A stretch of DNA of 6,774 nt, taken from contig JACQGZ010000069.1 of the NCBI GenBank assembly GCA_016199305.1, positions 1 to 6,774 on the forward strand, in the 5' to 3' direction. Each line of letters begins with the position of its first letter. The first letter of the stretch is position 1. This document shows, in pieces, positions 5,960 to 6,774 of this stretch. A program made the position numbers and the translations under genes. A model generated the notes under the pieces. That model saw only the letters and a program-made list of their open reading frames with translations, did no database searches and was not told the DNA's origin. Source of the DNA: Armatimonadota bacterium. GTDB taxonomy: Bacteria > Sysuimicrobiota > Sysuimicrobiia > Sysuimicrobiales > Humicultoraceae.

Positions 5960-6774
5960 GTGCTGGCCGCCGCCTTTGCTCTGCTGTCGGCCGTCCTCTT
6001 TGCGGGTAACGCCGTCACCGTCCGCGTGGCGCTGGCGGGAACGACCCCCACGACGCTCGTCCTGGTCTCGATCCTGACCAACTTTCTGACGCTCTGGACG
6101 GTCGCCGCTCTCAGCGGCGATTTGCGCGCGGCCGTCCAGCCGGCCGCCCTCATCTTCCTGGGGGCCGGTGTCCTGGCGCCGGCGAACCCGCAACAGGATC
6201 GACCCCTCCGGTCCCGTCCGAACCTGATCCTCTTCCTGCCCGACCAGCTCCGGGCCGAGAGCATCGGCTGCTACGGGCACCCACTCGTCCGGACGCCGAA
6301 TATCGACCGCCTCGCTAACTCCGGCGTGAGGTTCGCATTCTGTCAGTCTGCTTACCCGGTCTGTACGGCGTCGCGGTGCAGCACGCTTACCGGCTGGCCC
6401 CCTCATGTGCGCGGTCACCGCACCGTGTATCACCTGCTGCGGCGCGACGAGCCCAACCTGTTCCGGTATCTGAAATCCGCGGGCTATGACGTCTACTGGT
6501 TCGGTAAGAACGACGTGCTGACGCACGACTGCTTCCCCGAGAGCGTCACCGAGTGGGCGGATCTTGCGGCCGGGCCGGAGTGGGACGTCAAGGATCGCCC
6601 GTGGACTTCGGACCATCCGCACTATTACTCGTTCTTGTTCACGGAAGGCAAAGACCGGCGGCAGTATCCTGACTATGCGCGGATCCGGGCCGCGATCGAC
6701 GTTCTCACGAAGCGCGACACGGACCGCCCGTTCTGCATCTTCCTCGCGACTTTCTTCCCGCATCCCCCATATGC
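5960..6774 (+). CDS. In-frame chimera: truncated DMT/EamA transporter N-terminus joined to a type I sulfatase, 3' end cut by window edge
   Basis: A GTG directly after the ChrB-like TGA, with AGGAG nine bases upstream (5946-5950), opens a frame of 271 visible codons without a stop. Residues 1-74 look like the start of an EamA/DMT permease: hydrophobic segments at 2-25, 31-50 and 61-73, with AVLFAGNAVTVRVAL (11-25). The family normally has 10 segments in about 290 residues, so the domain stops early. From about residue 86 the sequence is a sulfatase: RPNLILFLPDQLRAESIGCYG (86-106) with metal-ligand Asp95, RTPNIDRLANSGVRF (111-125), the formylglycine motif CTASR (135-139) followed by STLTG, FGKND (181-185) and FFPHPPY (265-271). 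Sulfatases hydrolyse sulfate (some phosphonate) esters after the Cys is oxidised. No ATG or GTG lies between the two parts; a TTG (6122, Leu55) is the only common start codon near the join. The fusion may be genuine, a deletion, or a misassembly. Confidence 0.8.
   Translation, partial: MLAAAFALLSAVLFAGNAVTVRVALAGTTPTTLVLVSILTNFLTLWTVAALSGDLRAAVQPAALIFLGAGVLAPANPQQDRPLRSRPNLILFLPDQLRAESIGCYGHPLVRTPNIDRLANSGVRFAFCQSAYPVCTASRCSTLTGWPPHVRGHRTVYHLLRRDEPNLFRYLKSAGYDVYWFGKNDVLTHDCFPESVTEWADLAAGPEWDVKDRPWTSDHPHYYSFLFTEGKDRRQYPDYARIRAAIDVLTKRDTDRPFCIFLATFFPHPPY
6170..6217 (+). other. Junction between transporter-like and sulfatase-like coding sequence
   Basis: Up to GVLAP (residues 70-74) the frame follows a DMT transporter. 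From RPNLILFLPDQ (86-96) it follows a sulfatase N-terminus. The 11 residues between (ANPQQDRPLRS) belong clearly to neither, and may be the native leader of the sulfatase. By hand count GC is about 71% over 6001-6180 and about 64% over 6241-6720. No transposon end, direct repeat or tRNA was seen at the join; a GGCGCCGGCG (6176-6185) is the only short symmetrical sequence there. Confidence 0.55.

Noticed and set aside
5315..6763. A 482-codon minus-strand frame opposite the ChrB-like and sulfatase genes
   Set aside because: No motif. It spans several well-supported plus-strand genes and is explained by high GC at third codon positions.

Overview
The window is GC-rich bacterial DNA (about 70% GC), densely packed, with short intergenic gaps, four-base gene overlaps and GTG starts. 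Nothing in it fixes the taxon. The gene content fits an uncultured environmental bacterium of a high-GC phylum. One possible leaderless promoter points the same way. No RNA gene, CRISPR array, insertion sequence or convincing terminator was seen.

Left half, minus strand (3807 down to 1): a probable three-gene operon read leftward. It begins with a 128-residue zinc-ribbon-like protein of unknown function. Next comes an 850-residue ATP-dependent protease of the Lon-like AAA_32 family with an intact Ser/Lys catalytic dyad. Last is a ketopantoate-reductase-family oxidoreductase (PanE/ApbA type) whose 3' end lies beyond the left edge. The first two genes are 19 bp apart, and the protease stop overlaps the reductase start (GTGA).

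Centre (3808-3889): an 82-bp divergent promoter region. Leftward it holds a TTGCGT-16-TACAAT promoter whose predicted start site nearly coincides with the ATG of the zinc-ribbon gene.

Right half, plus strand (3890 to the edge): a small secreted Pro/Gln/Gly-rich protein, an MFS transporter, a stand-alone ChrB C-terminal-type (chromate resistance) protein, and an open frame that runs off the right edge. This last frame starts as a DMT/EamA-type transporter directly after the ChrB-like stop. After roughly 74 residues it changes in frame to a type I sulfatase with its formylglycine motif. The DMT part is only a fraction of a normal transporter and the sulfatase part has lower GC, so this is either a genuine rearrangement or an assembly chimera.

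The MFS, ChrB-like and DMT genes look co-transcribed and may form a metal/oxyanion resistance cassette, but that role is inferred from one domain. The window shows no clearly new multi-gene system. The points most worth checking are the DMT-sulfatase junction, the uncertain MFS start, the leaderless promoter, and the zinc-ribbon gene linked to the protease.
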